Source: Pseudohoeflea suaedae
GTDB taxonomy: Bacteria > Pseudomonadota > Alphaproteobacteria > Rhizobiales > Rhizobiaceae
DNA: 64,000 nt
Direction of reading: 5' to 3'
Assembly (NCBI RefSeq): GCF_004354915.1
Contig: NZ_SMSI01000002.1
Location: forward strand, 1 to 64,000
Shown here: in pieces, positions 1 to 9,760 of the stretch
How positions within the stretch are numbered: the stretch's first letter is position 1
Layout of the letters: the number at the start of each line of letters is the position of its first letter
Made by a program: the position numbers and the translations under genes
Notes under the pieces: generated by a model
Told to the model about the DNA's origin: nothing
The model's input: only the letters and a program-made list of their open reading frames with translations
Database searches by the model: none

Positions 1-31
1 GCTCTCGGCCGGGCTGACCGCCCGGTTCTGA
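1..31 (+). CDS. 3' end of an autotransporter gene (partial, upstream copy)
   Basis: Only the last codons are inside the window: in frame they read LSAGLTARF and stop (TGA at 29-31). This is the same C-terminal strand that ends the next complete autotransporter, including the terminal phenylalanine typical of outer-membrane beta-barrels. The sequence after the stop is also nearly the same as that after the copy ending at 3636. It therefore marks a third tandem paralogue lying to the left. The rest of the gene cannot be seen. Confidence 0.85.
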   Translation, partial: LSAGLTARF

Positions 32-42
32 TCCCAAAAACC

Positions 43-71
43 GGCGGGCCGGCCAGTCGTGCCGGCCCGCC
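43..71 (+). terminator. Hairpin after the partial autotransporter
   Basis: Arms GGCGGGCCGGC (43-53) and GCCGGCCCGCC (61-71) pair perfectly over 11 bases with a 7-base loop. Only a weak T-rich tail follows. The same hairpin recurs after the next paralogue. Confidence 0.7.
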
Positions 72-216
72 ATGTTTCTCGACCGGCGGAATGGTCTCCG
101 CCGTCTCGGGCCAGCGGCTTTGCGACGCGTGCATATTTTTCTCATGCCATGCAAATTGCGCTTGGGCCGCTATTGCGGGCGCCCGATTCATGATCAGGCT
201 GCACGCAGGTTAAGCT

Positions 217-303
217 GCGGATGACTCCGCGGTGCTTCGGGTGCTGGCTTGCGGGGGCAGGGCAGCGCTACTTGAATTCAGATAAGGGCGGGTTCTCACA
301 GAC
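217..303 (+). repeat. Autotransporter leader, copy 1
   Basis: These 87 bases upstream of the first complete autotransporter match 3831-3917 with no insertion or deletion and few mismatches. The leader starts with a small hairpin (GCGGA/TCCGC at 217-221 and 226-230). Conservation of a non-coding leader at the same spacing argues that both genes are expressed and regulated in the same way, or that the duplication is recent. Confidence 0.75.
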
Positions 304-3300
304 ATGCGGTCGATTTCAGCCAAATCCACATCCAGTTCATCCAGCAAGAAGCGTCGCGGTGCATCGAGGCGCGCAATCGCCGGCCGCAGCCTGCTCGGCG
401 CGGCGCTTCTGGCCTCCACGGCCCTGATCGCCCTGCCTGCCGGGCAGGCCTTCGCCGACGATCTTGTCGTCGACGGCCAGGATCGGGAAGTCATCAAGGT
501 GCCGGTGGATCTCGACGGCGGCGGCGTATTCGTCGGCTTGGATGACGGCGACGATGCCACGCTGACCATCGCAAACGGCGGAGAGCTTGAAAGTAGCGAC
601 AGCTATATTGGGAGCGATGCCGGGTCGAAAGGCACCGTGACCGTATCGCGTGGCGGTTCGTGGGTCGGCGAGGCCAGTATACTTGTCGGCTTTAACGGCG
701 AAGGCGCGCTCAATGTGCTGGACGGCGGTTATGTGCGTGCCGATGAAGACGTATTACTGGGCCGTTTTTCTGGCGGCACCGGCACGGTTACCGTGTCCGG
801 TAAAGGCTCGCGGCTGGTCGCGGGAGGTAATATTAACGTCGGCTTTTACGGCGAAGGCGCGCTGAATGTTCGGAATGGCGGGCAAGTGGATGCTTACACC
901 GATATGCATATCGGTTATGAATCCGACGCCACCGGAACGGTGACGGTTTCTGGCAAAGGTTCGACGCTGACAATTGCGGACGACCTGTATGTCGGCAGCT
1001 ATGGCGAAGGTAAGCTGTATGTCCTGAATGGTGGCTATGTCCTTGCCAAGGATAATGTCGAGCTAGGCTCCACGGAAGGCAGCACCGGCACGGTGACCGT
1101 GTCCGGCAAGAATTCCCGGTTGTTCGCAACAGACGGAGTTCAGGTCGGCAGGACGGGAGACGGCACGCTGAACGTGCTGGATCGCGGCGATGTGTATGTG
1201 CAATCCGACGTTTTCATCGGCTATTATGAAGATGCCGTCGGCACAGTGACGGTCTCGGGCAAAGGCTCGACGCTGACATCACGCTTCGACATATATGCCG
1301 GCTACAAGGGCACCGGCTACTTGAATGTGCTGAATGGCGGTCACGTGGATTCTCAGTTCGGCGTTTTCATCGGCTATTACGAAGGTTCCACTGGCACCGT
1401 GACTGTTTCGGGCGCGGGCTCGAAACTGACGATGCAAAACGAATTATTTGTCGGCCGTGAAGGCAACGGAACGCTGAATATTTCGGACGGCGGTTATGCC
1501 CGTGCGAATAAAAACCTTTATGTAGCTTACGGCGCCGACAGTACCGGCACCTTGACGGTGTCGGGCAGGGACTCGCGGCTGGTCGCAGAAGATCTCGTGT
1601 TCGTCGGCGGTTTTGGCGATGGAACCCTGAATGTCTCGAACGGTGGTCACGTTAATGCTCCGTCCGGCGTTTATGTCGCCCCCCGCGATGGTTCTACCGG
1701 CGCCGTGACGGTGTCGGGGGCCGGATCGAAGCTGACGACATCCCGTGTCTCGCTCGGCTACGATGAGGGCAGCGAAGCCACGCTGACCATTTCCCGGGGA
1801 GGCGTTGTCGAAGCAGACTCCATTATTGCCGGGTTCGAGGCCGGTTCGGCGGGCACGATCAATATCGGGGCGGCATCCGGCGAGGAGGCGCAGGCGGCGG
1901 GTTTCTTGCAGGGGGCCAATGGTGTCAATATCATCTTCTCCGGAGGTGGCGGTAAGTTCGTGTTCAACCACACCAATGAGGATTACGAATTCGATGGAAG
2001 CCCGAACGGGGCTGATGGGGCGACGTTTGCCCTCATCCATGAGGCCGGCGATACGCACCTGACCGGCACCTGGGACAATGTTGCCGGCGAGATCAGCGGC
2101 GGCGTGCTGTCCGTCGATTTCCTGTTGTTGGGAACGATGGACGTTCTCGCTGGCGGCGCGCTGGCGGGCAGCGGCATCATCGAGGGTGAGGTCGAATTCG
2201 AGGAGGGGGGCTTCTTCCAGGTCGATATCGGCTCCACCGACGTTCTCGACGTGGTGGACGGCACCGTCACCATCGATTCCGGCGCCGATGTCAGGCTCGT
2301 GGCCAAGGGTCCGCTCGCCTTCGAACTCGACACCGCCACCACGATCCTGACCGGCGAGCTCGTCGGCGAATTCGGCTCCGTCGTGGAAGACCTGCTCTTC
2401 CTCGACGGCACGCTCAGCTTCAACGGCGACAGTGTCGAACTGACCGTGAACCGCAACGATGCGGCCTTCTCCGACTTCACCCTGACGCCCACCCAGGCGG
2501 CCATCGCCGATGCGGTGGAAAGTCTCGGCCAAGGCAATGGCGTCTTCGACGCTTTCCTCGTCTTGACCGAAAAGGACGATGTGGTCGATGCGGTCATCGC
2601 GGTCTCCGGCGAGGCTCATGCCTCCACCCAGGCCTCGGTGATCCAGAGCGCCGGGCTGACCCGCGACCTTGTCAATGCGCGCATCCGCTCGGCCTTCGCG
2701 CTCGGTGATGCGGAGGGCGATTACGCACCGCTCGCCTATGGCGAGGAAGCCAAGGCCCCGGCCGCCTTCGATCAGGTCGCCGGTTCGGCACCCGCCGGAC
2801 GTGGCTACGGCTATTGGGGTCAGGCCTATGGCTCCTACGGCAAGACCAATGGCAGCGGCGAGAGCCACACCACCGAACGCTCCACCGGCGGCCTGCTGAC
2901 CGGCATCGAGACCGGCTACGGCACCGACTGGCTCGCCGGGATCTTCTTCGGCTACAGCCATACCGAGACCGATGTGGACGATCTCAAGTCGCAGACCGGC
3001 ATGGACAGCTTTACCACCGGCGCCTATGCCGGCCGCCGCTACGGCGCGGTTCGCGTTCATTACGGTGCCGCCGCCAGCATCCACGACATCGACAGCGAGC
3101 GGAATGTCGTCTTCTCCGGTTTCGACGAGACGGTGACCACGGACTACCGTGCCGGAACGCTGCAGGCCTTCGGCGAGGTCGGCTATGCGCTTGCCGATCA
3201 TGACGGTTTTGCGCTCGAGCCCTTCGCCGGTGCGGCGCTGGTCTACCAGTATACCGACGGCTTTACCGAAGAGGGCGGCGATTCCGCCCTGACGGGCTCC

Positions 3301-3636
3301 TCGGCCTCCACCACGCTCGGGGTGACCACGCTCGGCATCCGCAGCGCCGTCGATCTGGGCCGGCTGTCCGGCGGCACGCCGGTCTCCTTCAACAGTTCGA
3401 TTGCCTGGAACCACACATTTGGCGACATCACGCCGACCACCGACATGGTCATTGCGGCGAAAAGCCTGCCCTTCACCATCGCCGGCAATGTGGGTGCGCG
3501 CGATGTCGGCCTCGTCGGCCTGGGTCTCAACTTCGCCGTCACGCCTGCGATGGACGTCGCCATCGACTATACCGGCGCATTCGGCCGCGACCAGCAGGAC
3601 CATGCGCTCTCGGCCGGGCTGACCGCGCGGTTCTGA
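304..3636 (+). CDS. Autotransporter with repeat passenger domain (paralogue 1)
   Basis: 1110 aa type V secreted protein. It has a long basic N-terminus and signal peptide (about residues 1-51, cleavage after AFA). The passenger is built of about eight repeats of 49-51 residues, each carrying GTVTVSGKGS and a LNVLNGGYV-like strand, as expected for a beta-solenoid. A linker follows, then a C-terminal beta-barrel of about 280 residues starting near GYGYWGQAYG and ending in ARF. The barrel would insert in the outer membrane and expose the passenger. The 3' half is nearly identical to the next gene, which has half as many repeats. No protease or adhesin motif is visible, so the biological role (adhesion is the usual guess) is not shown by sequence. 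Confidence 0.93.
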   Translation: MRSISAKSTSSSSSKKRRGASRRAIAGRSLLGAALLASTALIALPAGQAFADDLVVDGQDREVIKVPVDLDGGGVFVGLDDGDDATLTIANGGELESSDSYIGSDAGSKGTVTVSRGGSWVGEASILVGFNGEGALNVLDGGYVRADEDVLLGRFSGGTGTVTVSGKGSRLVAGGNINVGFYGEGALNVRNGGQVDAYTDMHIGYESDATGTVTVSGKGSTLTIADDLYVGSYGEGKLYVLNGGYVLAKDNVELGSTEGSTGTVTVSGKNSRLFATDGVQVGRTGDGTLNVLDRGDVYVQSDVFIGYYEDAVGTVTVSGKGSTLTSRFDIYAGYKGTGYLNVLNGGHVDSQFGVFIGYYEGSTGTVTVSGAGSKLTMQNELFVGREGNGTLNISDGGYARANKNLYVAYGADSTGTLTVSGRDSRLVAEDLVFVGGFGDGTLNVSNGGHVNAPSGVYVAPRDGSTGAVTVSGAGSKLTTSRVSLGYDEGSEATLTISRGGVVEADSIIAGFEAGSAGTINIGAASGEEAQAAGFLQGANGVNIIFSGGGGKFVFNHTNEDYEFDGSPNGADGATFALIHEAGDTHLTGTWDNVAGEISGGVLSVDFLLLGTMDVLAGGALAGSGIIEGEVEFEEGGFFQVDIGSTDVLDVVDGTVTIDSGADVRLVAKGPLAFELDTATTILTGELVGEFGSVVEDLLFLDGTLSFNGDSVELTVNRNDAAFSDFTLTPTQAAIADAVESLGQGNGVFDAFLVLTEKDDVVDAVIAVSGEAHASTQASVIQSAGLTRDLVNARIRSAFALGDAEGDYAPLAYGEEAKAPAAFDQVAGSAPAGRGYGYWGQAYGSYGKTNGSGESHTTERSTGGLLTGIETGYGTDWLAGIFFGYSHTETDVDDLKSQTGMDSFTTGAYAGRRYGAVRVHYGAAASIHDIDSERNVVFSGFDETVTTDYRAGTLQAFGEVGYALADHDGFALEPFAGAALVYQYTDGFTEEGGDSALTGSSASTTLGVTTLGIRSAVDLGRLSGGTPVSFNSSIAWNHTFGDITPTTDMVIAAKSLPFTIAGNVGARDVGLVGLGLNFAVTPAMDVAIDYTGAFGRDQQDHALSAGLTARF

Positions 3637-3648
3637 TCCCAAAAAACC

Positions 3649-3685
3649 GGCGGGTCGGCCAGTCGCGCCGGCCCGCCTAGTTTTT
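3649..3685 (+). terminator. Terminator after autotransporter 1
   Basis: GGCGGGTCGGC (3649-3659) pairs with GCCGGCCCGCC (3667-3677), followed by TAGTTTTT. It is a copy of the hairpin at 43-71 with a better T tract. Confidence 0.75.
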
Positions 3686-3830
3686 CGGCCGGCGGAACGG
3701 TCTTAGCCGCCTCGGGCTTGCGGTCCGGCGGCCTTGCGAGGCGTGCATTCTTTTCGCACAGAATGCAAACTGCGCCTTGCCCCCTAGCGCGCGCGCGCGA
3801 TCCATGCTTAAGGTGAAACTAAATTAGATT

Positions 3831-3917
3831 GCGGATGATTCCGCAATGCGCCGGGTGCTGGCTTGCGGGGGCAAGACAGCACTCCTCGAATTCAGATAAG
3901 GGCGGGTTCTCACAGAC
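3831..3917 (+). repeat. Autotransporter leader, copy 2
   Basis: Second copy of the leader at 217-303, at the same distance from the start codon (offset 3614 throughout). The first codons (MRSISAKSTS) are conserved as well. Confidence 0.75.
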
Positions 3918-6647
3918 ATGCGGTCGATTTCAGCCAAATCCACATCCACTTTCTCCGGTAACAAGCGTCGCGGTGCATCCAAACGCGCAATCGCCGGCCG
4001 CAGCCTGCTCGGCGCGGCACTCCTGGCCTCCACCGCCCTGATCGCCCTGCCTGCCGGTCCGGCCTTCGCCGAAGACCTGATCGTCGACGGCCAGGACCGG
4101 GAAGTCATCAATAAGCCGGTGGATCTCGATGGCGGCGGCGTATTTGTCGGCGTGGATGATGGCGACGATGCCACGCTGACCATCGCAGACGGCGGAGAGC
4201 TTGAAAGTGGCAACGGCTACATCAGCAACAATGACGGCTCGAAAGGCACTGTGACCGTATCGCGGGGCGGTTCGTGGGTCGACGAGGCCAGTATACTTGT
4301 CGGCTATTACGGCGAAGGCGCGCTCAATGTTCTGAACGGCGGTTATGTCCGTGCCGATGGTGACGTTAATGTGGGCACCAATCTTGGCAGCACCGGCACG
4401 GTTACCGTGTCCGGCAAGGGCTCGCGGCTTGTCGCGGGAGATGATATTGTTGTCGGCAATTTGGGCGAAGGCACGCTGAATGTCTCCAACGGCGGCTTTG
4501 TTCAATCATATGACGAATTTATCATAGGTTACGACAGCGTGCCCGGCACGGTTACCGTGTCCGGCAAGGATTCCCGGCTGGTCGCGGGAGGTGACATCAC
4601 CGTCGGCAATTTGGGCGAAGGCACGCTGAATGTGCTGGACGGCGGCTATGTGCAGGCAACAGGATCCGTTGAGGTCGGCCGCTTAAACGACGGTGTTGGT
4701 ACGATCACGGTGTCGGGCCGCGACTCCAAGCTGAAGGCGACGAACGATGTCTATATCGGCTACTACGGCGCCGAAGGCACGCTGACCGTGTCCAACAGTG
4801 GCGTGGTCGAGGCTGGTGGCGCCTTTGTTGTTGCGAGCTACTCGTTGACGCAGGGTACGCTGAACATCGGCGCTGCGTCCGGCGAGGAGGCGCAGGCTGC
4901 GGGTTTCTTGCAAGGGGCCGATGGGGCCCAGGCACTTATCAATTTCGGCGATGGTGACGGTACCATCGTCTTCAACCACACCGATGAGGATTACGACTTC
5001 GACGCCATTGTGTCGGGCGAAGGCCTGCTCAAGCACGAGGCCGGCAATACCAACCTGACCGGCGACTGGTCGGGATTCGGCGGAACGGGCGAGATCAGCG
5101 GCGGGGTTCTCTCCGTCGATACCGAGTTTCTCGGAACGATGAACGTTCTCGACGGCGGCGCGCTGGCCGGCAGCGGCATCATCGAGGGTGAGGTCGAATT
5201 CGAGGAGGGGGGCTTCTTCCAGGTCGATATCGGCTCCACCGACGTTCTCGAGGTGGCCGGCACCGTCACCATCGATTCCGGCGCCGATGTCAGGCTCGTG
5301 GCCAAGGGGCCGCTCGCCTTCGAACTCGACACCGCCACCACGATCCTGACCGGCGAGCTCGCCGGCGAGTTCGGCTCCGTCGTCGAAGACCTGCTGTTCC
5401 TCGACGGCACGCTCAGCTTCAACGACGACAGTGTCGAACTGACCGTGAACCGCAACGACGCGGCCTTCTCCGATTTCACCCGGACGCAGACCCAGGCCGA
5501 CATCGCCGATGCAATCGACAGCCTCGGCGCGGGCAATGGCGTCTTCGACAGTTTCCTCACCCTGAGCAGCGAGGACGATGTGATCGATGCGGTCATCGCA
5601 GTCTCCGGCGAGGTTCATGCCTCGACCCAGGCTTCGGTGATCCAGAGCGCCGGGCTGACCCGCGACATGGTCACGTGGCGCCTGCGCTCGTCGCTGGCGA
5701 GCGACCACACGGCCGGTTCGGGTGAAGGCACGCATGCGGGCCTTGCCTATGGCGAGGAAGCCAAGACCCCGGCCGCCTTCGATCAGGTCGCCGGGCAGGC
5801 GAAAACCGGACGCGGCTACGGCTATTGGGGCCAGGCCTATGGCGCCTACGGCAAGACCAATGGCAGCGGCGAGAGCCACACGACCGAACGTTCCACCGGC
5901 GGCCTGCTGACCGGCATCGAGACCGGCTATGGCACCGACTGGCTCGCCGGGATCTTCCTCGGCTACAGCCATACCGAGACCGATGTGGACGATCTCAAGT
6001 CGCAGACCGGCATGGACAGTTTTACCGCCGGCGCCTATGCCGGCCGTCGTTACGGCGCTTTCCGCGTTCAGTACGGTGCCGCCGCCGGGATCCACGACAT
6101 CGACAGCGAGCGGAATGTCGTCTTCTCCGGTTTCGACGAGACGGTGACCACCGATTACCGTGCCGCAACGGTCCAGGCCTTCGGCGAGGTCGGCTATACG
6201 CTGAGTGGCCGGAACGGCTTCACGGTCGAGCCCTTCGCCGGCGCGGCGCTGGTCTACCAGCATACCGACGGCTTTACCGAAGAGGGGGGCGATTCCGCCC
6301 TGACGGGCTCCTCGGCCTCCACCACGCTCGCGGTGACCACGCTCGGCATCCGCAACGGTTTCGATCTGGGCCGGCTGTCCGGCGGCACGCCGGTGTCCTT
6401 CACCAGTTCGATTGCCTGGAACCACACATTCGGCGACATCACGCCGACCACCGACATGGTCATTGCGGCGGAAAGCCTGCCCTTCACCATCGCCGGCAAT
6501 GTCGGCGCGCGCGATGTCGGCCTCGTCGGTCTGGGTCTCAACTTCGCCGTCACGCCTGAGATGGATATCGCCGTCGACTATACCGGCGCATTCGGCCGCG
6601 ACCAGCAGGACCATGCGCTGTCGGCCGAGCTGAACGCCCGGTTCTAA
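3918..6647 (+). CDS. Autotransporter with repeat passenger domain (paralogue 2)
   Basis: 909 aa paralogue of the preceding gene. It shares the signal peptide, the first passenger segment, the linker and a nearly identical C-terminal barrel (GYGYWGQAYG to NARF). The passenger has only about four of the 50-residue GTVTVSGK repeats against about eight in the neighbour. The region around EGEVEFEEGG is almost base-for-base identical in both genes, pointing to recent duplication or gene conversion. Expected location: outer membrane with surface-exposed passenger. Function inferred from architecture only. Confidence 0.93.
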   Translation: MRSISAKSTSTFSGNKRRGASKRAIAGRSLLGAALLASTALIALPAGPAFAEDLIVDGQDREVINKPVDLDGGGVFVGVDDGDDATLTIADGGELESGNGYISNNDGSKGTVTVSRGGSWVDEASILVGYYGEGALNVLNGGYVRADGDVNVGTNLGSTGTVTVSGKGSRLVAGDDIVVGNLGEGTLNVSNGGFVQSYDEFIIGYDSVPGTVTVSGKDSRLVAGGDITVGNLGEGTLNVLDGGYVQATGSVEVGRLNDGVGTITVSGRDSKLKATNDVYIGYYGAEGTLTVSNSGVVEAGGAFVVASYSLTQGTLNIGAASGEEAQAAGFLQGADGAQALINFGDGDGTIVFNHTDEDYDFDAIVSGEGLLKHEAGNTNLTGDWSGFGGTGEISGGVLSVDTEFLGTMNVLDGGALAGSGIIEGEVEFEEGGFFQVDIGSTDVLEVAGTVTIDSGADVRLVAKGPLAFELDTATTILTGELAGEFGSVVEDLLFLDGTLSFNDDSVELTVNRNDAAFSDFTRTQTQADIADAIDSLGAGNGVFDSFLTLSSEDDVIDAVIAVSGEVHASTQASVIQSAGLTRDMVTWRLRSSLASDHTAGSGEGTHAGLAYGEEAKTPAAFDQVAGQAKTGRGYGYWGQAYGAYGKTNGSGESHTTERSTGGLLTGIETGYGTDWLAGIFLGYSHTETDVDDLKSQTGMDSFTAGAYAGRRYGAFRVQYGAAAGIHDIDSERNVVFSGFDETVTTDYRAATVQAFGEVGYTLSGRNGFTVEPFAGAALVYQHTDGFTEEGGDSALTGSSASTTLAVTTLGIRNGFDLGRLSGGTPVSFTSSIAWNHTFGDITPTTDMVIAAESLPFTIAGNVGARDVGLVGLGLNFAVTPEMDIAVDYTGAFGRDQQDHALSAELNARF

Positions 6648-6662
6648 GCCGAAAACAATCGG

Positions 6663-6686
6663 GGCCGGCCCATGGGCCGGCCTTTC
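6663..6686 (+). terminator. Terminator after autotransporter 2
   Basis: GGCCGGCCC and GGGCCGGCC form a 9-base stem with a 2-3 base loop, followed by TTT. It ends the autotransporter transcription unit before the IalB-like gene. Confidence 0.7.
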
Positions 6687-6748
6687 GCGTTTGAGGCTCA
6701 AGGGCTAATCTAGCGAACACGAAATCGAGAATGAGAGACAGGTTGACT

Positions 6749-7291
6749 ATGTCCAGACTGATAGCCGCTGCAATTGTTGCAATCACATCGGCCTTGCCGA
6801 CGACGCTGCGGGCGGAGGATAGCAACGGTGCCAGCGCCATTACCGAGGTGCATGGCGACTGGACGGTTTCGTGCCGCCAGGCGAAGGGCAGGGCGAAAGA
6901 CGCAACCGATTCCGCCGCCAAGACCCTGTGCACGATGAGCCAGCAGCAGGTTACCGACAAACGTCAGCATGTCATCAGCATGGAGCTGCGATTGCTGGAT
7001 GGGCAGCTTCGCGGTGCCCTGGTCATGCCGTTCGGCCTGGCGCTCGCCGCGGGAACCAGTCTGCAGATCGACAAGGCCGAAAGCATGGGGCCGCTGCCGT
7101 TCTCGACATGCCTTCCCGCCGGCTGCATCGTGCCGGTCGTCGTCACCTCGGCGCAGCTGGCCGCATTGCGCAGCGGGCAGCAGCTTTCGGTGAACGCGAC
7201 GGCGCTGTCGAAACAGCCTGTGTTGCTGTCGATTTCGCTGAAGGGTTTTGCGGCTACCTATGACCGTCTCACCGCGCTGGCCGCGGAATAG
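6749..7291 (+). CDS. IalB-family (invasion-associated locus B) secreted protein
   Basis: About 180 aa with a signal peptide (MSRLIAAAIVAITSALPTTLRA). The mature part has the family layout: a WTVSC motif near its start, a second cysteine pair around STCLPAGCIVP, and a C-terminal LSISLKGF strand before a polar tail. IalB proteins are periplasmic or envelope proteins first named from Bartonella; they are widespread in Rhizobiales and have no settled biochemical role. An upstream in-frame ATG at 6731 exists, but the ATG at 6749 has GAGACAGG just before it and begins the signal peptide cleanly. Confidence 0.82.
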   Translation: MSRLIAAAIVAITSALPTTLRAEDSNGASAITEVHGDWTVSCRQAKGRAKDATDSAAKTLCTMSQQQVTDKRQHVISMELRLLDGQLRGALVMPFGLALAAGTSLQIDKAESMGPLPFSTCLPAGCIVPVVVTSAQLAALRSGQQLSVNATALSKQPVLLSISLKGFAATYDRLTALAAE

Positions 7292-7390
7292 GACGGCGCA
7301 ACAGCCAGATGCCGCAGGATTTCCCCGGTCATCCGGGGACATCGCATTTTGCGATCATGATTGTGCGGGGATGCGAGGCGGGCCGGAGCG

Positions 7391-8419
7391 CTAGCGCGAA
7401 ATCCACTCCGCGAAGGTCTGCAAGTCTCCGTCATCTGATCTGTAGCCACTGCGGTGGGCTTCGCCGGCTTCGCTCGGGCGGAAACCGTACTGCTCCTTGA
7501 ACTGGCGATAGAATGACGGGACGTTGGTGAAGCCGAAGCGGTAGGCCACCGTGCTGATATGCTCGCTCCCCTCAAGCGTGACCAATGCCTTGTAGCAGGC
7601 GGCCAGGCGCCTCGTCTTGATGTATTTCGCCACGCCGCCATACTGTTCGAAGAGATAATACAGCCGGCGCCGGGAAATACGCAGTTCGGCGCAGATCCGC
7701 TCGGGTGACAGATCGGGGGACTGCAGATTGGCGTTGATGAACCGGCGCGCCATTTCAAGCTGCGTTCCGCCGATTGCCGAATCCGCGGCTTCAAGCGATC
7801 CGGCATCCTGCCGCACGACCGCCTTCAGAAGCGCTGAAAAGGCATCGTTGAGGCTCTTGCCGTCGACCGCGGTCAGCTTGTCGATCTGATTGTCCACGGA
7901 CACGATGAAGGTGCTCAGGATGGATGCCATCGGGCCGTCGAAAAGCTGAAAGGACGCCCGATCCAGATCTTGGGCGATATCCCAGAAATCGTCGCGGGCG
8001 AAGAAGATGTTGGTGTATTCGGTTTCGACCATCTTTCCGGTATAGGCCTGGGCCGATGAGAGCAGCGCCAGCGATCCGGGCCTGGCCGTCACGGTCTTGT
8101 CCCCGGCGGCCAGATCGACCTGACCCTTGCGGATGACGCTGAAGACCCAGTGATCCATGCCGGATGTGCGCAGATGCCCGTTGGTGCGCGAAAACTGGGC
8201 CGGGGCCTGCTTGTAGCGGTTGAACTGGATATCGCCCAGATCGAGGACCTCGACCGTTCCGTCGAAACTCGATTTGTCTTCCGCAAGGGCGTCGGATTCG
8301 ATCAGGTCCGCATGGAATTCGCGCCAGAGGTCCAATTGCTGGCGTCGGTCAACGGCTCTGGTGGAGAAAATCATTCTCGGGATGGGAGCAAGCGTCTCAT
8401 CGGGATGCTGGGCAGTCAA
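7391..8419 (-). CDS. AraC-family transcriptional regulator
   Basis: 342 aa. The N-terminal two thirds look like the AraC-binding-like (cupin) sensor domain, with HWVFSVIRKGQVDL near residue 90. The C-terminal 100 residues carry two helix-turn-helix units: LSPERICAELRISRRRLYYL and ISTVAYRFGFTNVPSFYRQF, with the family ending FKEQYGFRPSE. It likely binds an operator near an unknown target. The gene is isolated and transcribed towards the IalB-like gene. The 180 bases upstream, including an AT-rich stretch around 8450-8500, probably hold its promoter. Confidence 0.9.
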   Translation of the reverse strand: MTAQHPDETLAPIPRMIFSTRAVDRRQQLDLWREFHADLIESDALAEDKSSFDGTVEVLDLGDIQFNRYKQAPAQFSRTNGHLRTSGMDHWVFSVIRKGQVDLAAGDKTVTARPGSLALLSSAQAYTGKMVETEYTNIFFARDDFWDIAQDLDRASFQLFDGPMASILSTFIVSVDNQIDKLTAVDGKSLNDAFSALLKAVVRQDAGSLEAADSAIGGTQLEMARRFINANLQSPDLSPERICAELRISRRRLYYLFEQYGGVAKYIKTRRLAACYKALVTLEGSEHISTVAYRFGFTNVPSFYRQFKEQYGFRPSEAGEAHRSGYRSDDGDLQTFAEWISR

Positions 8420-8598
8420 ATTCCTGATCCTTCATCAGATTTGATATCTCAAAACACCGATTCGAATTCACTCCATATTAATCAACATTACATTGTGTGC
8501 TAATAGATTTTGCATGCGGAAAATAGCAGGCACGCGGCGCTGCGACGGATCGAGCCTCGCGGGGCGCGCCCCGCCGTTGCCGGCGGGACGCGTTCACC

Positions 8599-9618
8599 TC
8601 AACCCTCGCGGTAGTAATAGCTGTAGCCGTTGAGCGCCGGGGCGCCGCCGAGATGGGCGTAGAGAACTTTCGAGCCTTCGGGGAAGAAGCCCTTCTTCGT
8701 CAGGTCGATCATGCCCTGCATGGATTTGCCCTCATAGACCGGGTCGGTCATCATTGCCTCGGTACGGGCGGCGAGGCGGATGGCCTCGTTCGTTTCCTCC
8801 GAGGGGACGCCGTAGGCAGGGTAGGCGTAATCCGGATTGATGACGATCTCGTCGTCGCGCACGGTGCGGCCGAGGCCCACCAGCCTTGCGGAGTTGTCGA
8901 CGATCTCGCGCACCTGGGCGCGGGTCTGGTCGACGGTGCCCGAGGCATCGATGCCGATGACGCGGTCGGCGCGGTCCTGGGCGGCGAAGCCGACGATCAT
9001 GCCCGCCTGGGTGGAGCCGGTGACGACGCAGACGACGATATAGTCGAACTTGAAGCCGAGTTCCTTCTCCTGTTCGGCCACTTCCTCGGCAAAGCCGATA
9101 TAGCCGAGCGCGCCGTATTTGTGCACCGAGGCGCCGGCCGGGATCGGGTAAGGCTTGCCGCCCGCATCCTTCACCGACTGGATGGCGTCCTCCCAGCTCT
9201 TGCGGATGCCGATGTCGAAGCCGTCCTCGACAAGACGGGAATCCGCGCCCATCAGGCGGGTCATCAGGATATTGCCGACGCGGTCGTACACCGCATCGTA
9301 ATGGGGCACCCATTTTTCCTGGATCACCACGCATTTCATGCCGATCTTGGCGGCGGTCGCGGCCACCATGCGGGTGTGGTTGGACTGCACGCCGCCGATC
9401 GAGACCAGCGTGTCGGCACCCGAGGCAATCGCGTCGGGCACGATATATTCGAGCTTGCGCAGCTTGTTGCCGCCCATTGCGAGACCCGAATTGCAGTCGT
9501 CGCGCTTGGCGTAGATTTCGACCTTGCCGCCGAGCGCCTCGGTCAGCCGCGGCAGATGCTCGATCGGCGTCGGACCGAAGGTGAGGGGATAGCGTTCGAA
9601 TTTTTCCAAGAGGGACAT
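8599..9618 (-). CDS. acdS: 1-aminocyclopropane-1-carboxylate (ACC) deaminase
   Basis: 339 aa PLP enzyme that splits the ethylene precursor ACC into 2-oxobutyrate and ammonia in the cytoplasm; plant-associated bacteria use it to lower host ethylene. The start at 9618 has GGAGAA upstream and gives the family's usual length. Visible features: PLP lysine in [10 protein letters not shown] (residue 52), [12 protein letters not shown], and the residues used to tell AcdS from D-cysteine desulfhydrase, the Glu in [10 protein letters not shown] and the Leu in HLGGAPAL. It is divergent from an Lrp-type gene, the standard acdR-acdS layout, which supports the assignment. Confidence 0.93.
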   Translation of the reverse strand: MSLLEKFERYPLTFGPTPIEHLPRLTEALGGKVEIYAKRDDCNSGLAMGGNKLRKLEYIVPDAIASGADTLVSIGGVQSNHTRMVAATAAKIGMKCVVIQEKWVPHYDAVYDRVGNILMTRLMGADSRLVEDGFDIGIRKSWEDAIQSVKDAGGKPYPIPAGASVHKYGALGYIGFAEEVAEQEKELGFKFDYIVVCVVTGSTQAGMIVGFAAQDRADRVIGIDASGTVDQTRAQVREIVDNSARLVGLGRTVRDDEIVINPDYAYPAYGVPSEETNEAIRLAARTEAMMTDPVYEGKSMQGMIDLTKKGFFPEGSKVLYAHLGGAPALNGYSYYYREG

Positions 9619-9760
9619 CGGCTGTTCTCCATTGAGGTGGTTTGCGCGGATGTTAGCCAAATCCCCGTGAAAGGTGCTCTCGAAATGAGGGGCTTGAATT
9701 CGCAAAGAGGAACTGAGAAGGCTAGTTGCAACGTTTTTCAGTGCAGAGAGGCTCAGGAAT

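Noticed and set aside
1444-6701. Very long minus-strand frames (732 and 672 residues) opposite the autotransporter genes
   Set aside because: They mirror the GC-rich, repetitive coding strand, lack ribosome sites and give low-complexity products; the plus-strand proteins have clear signal peptides and barrels.
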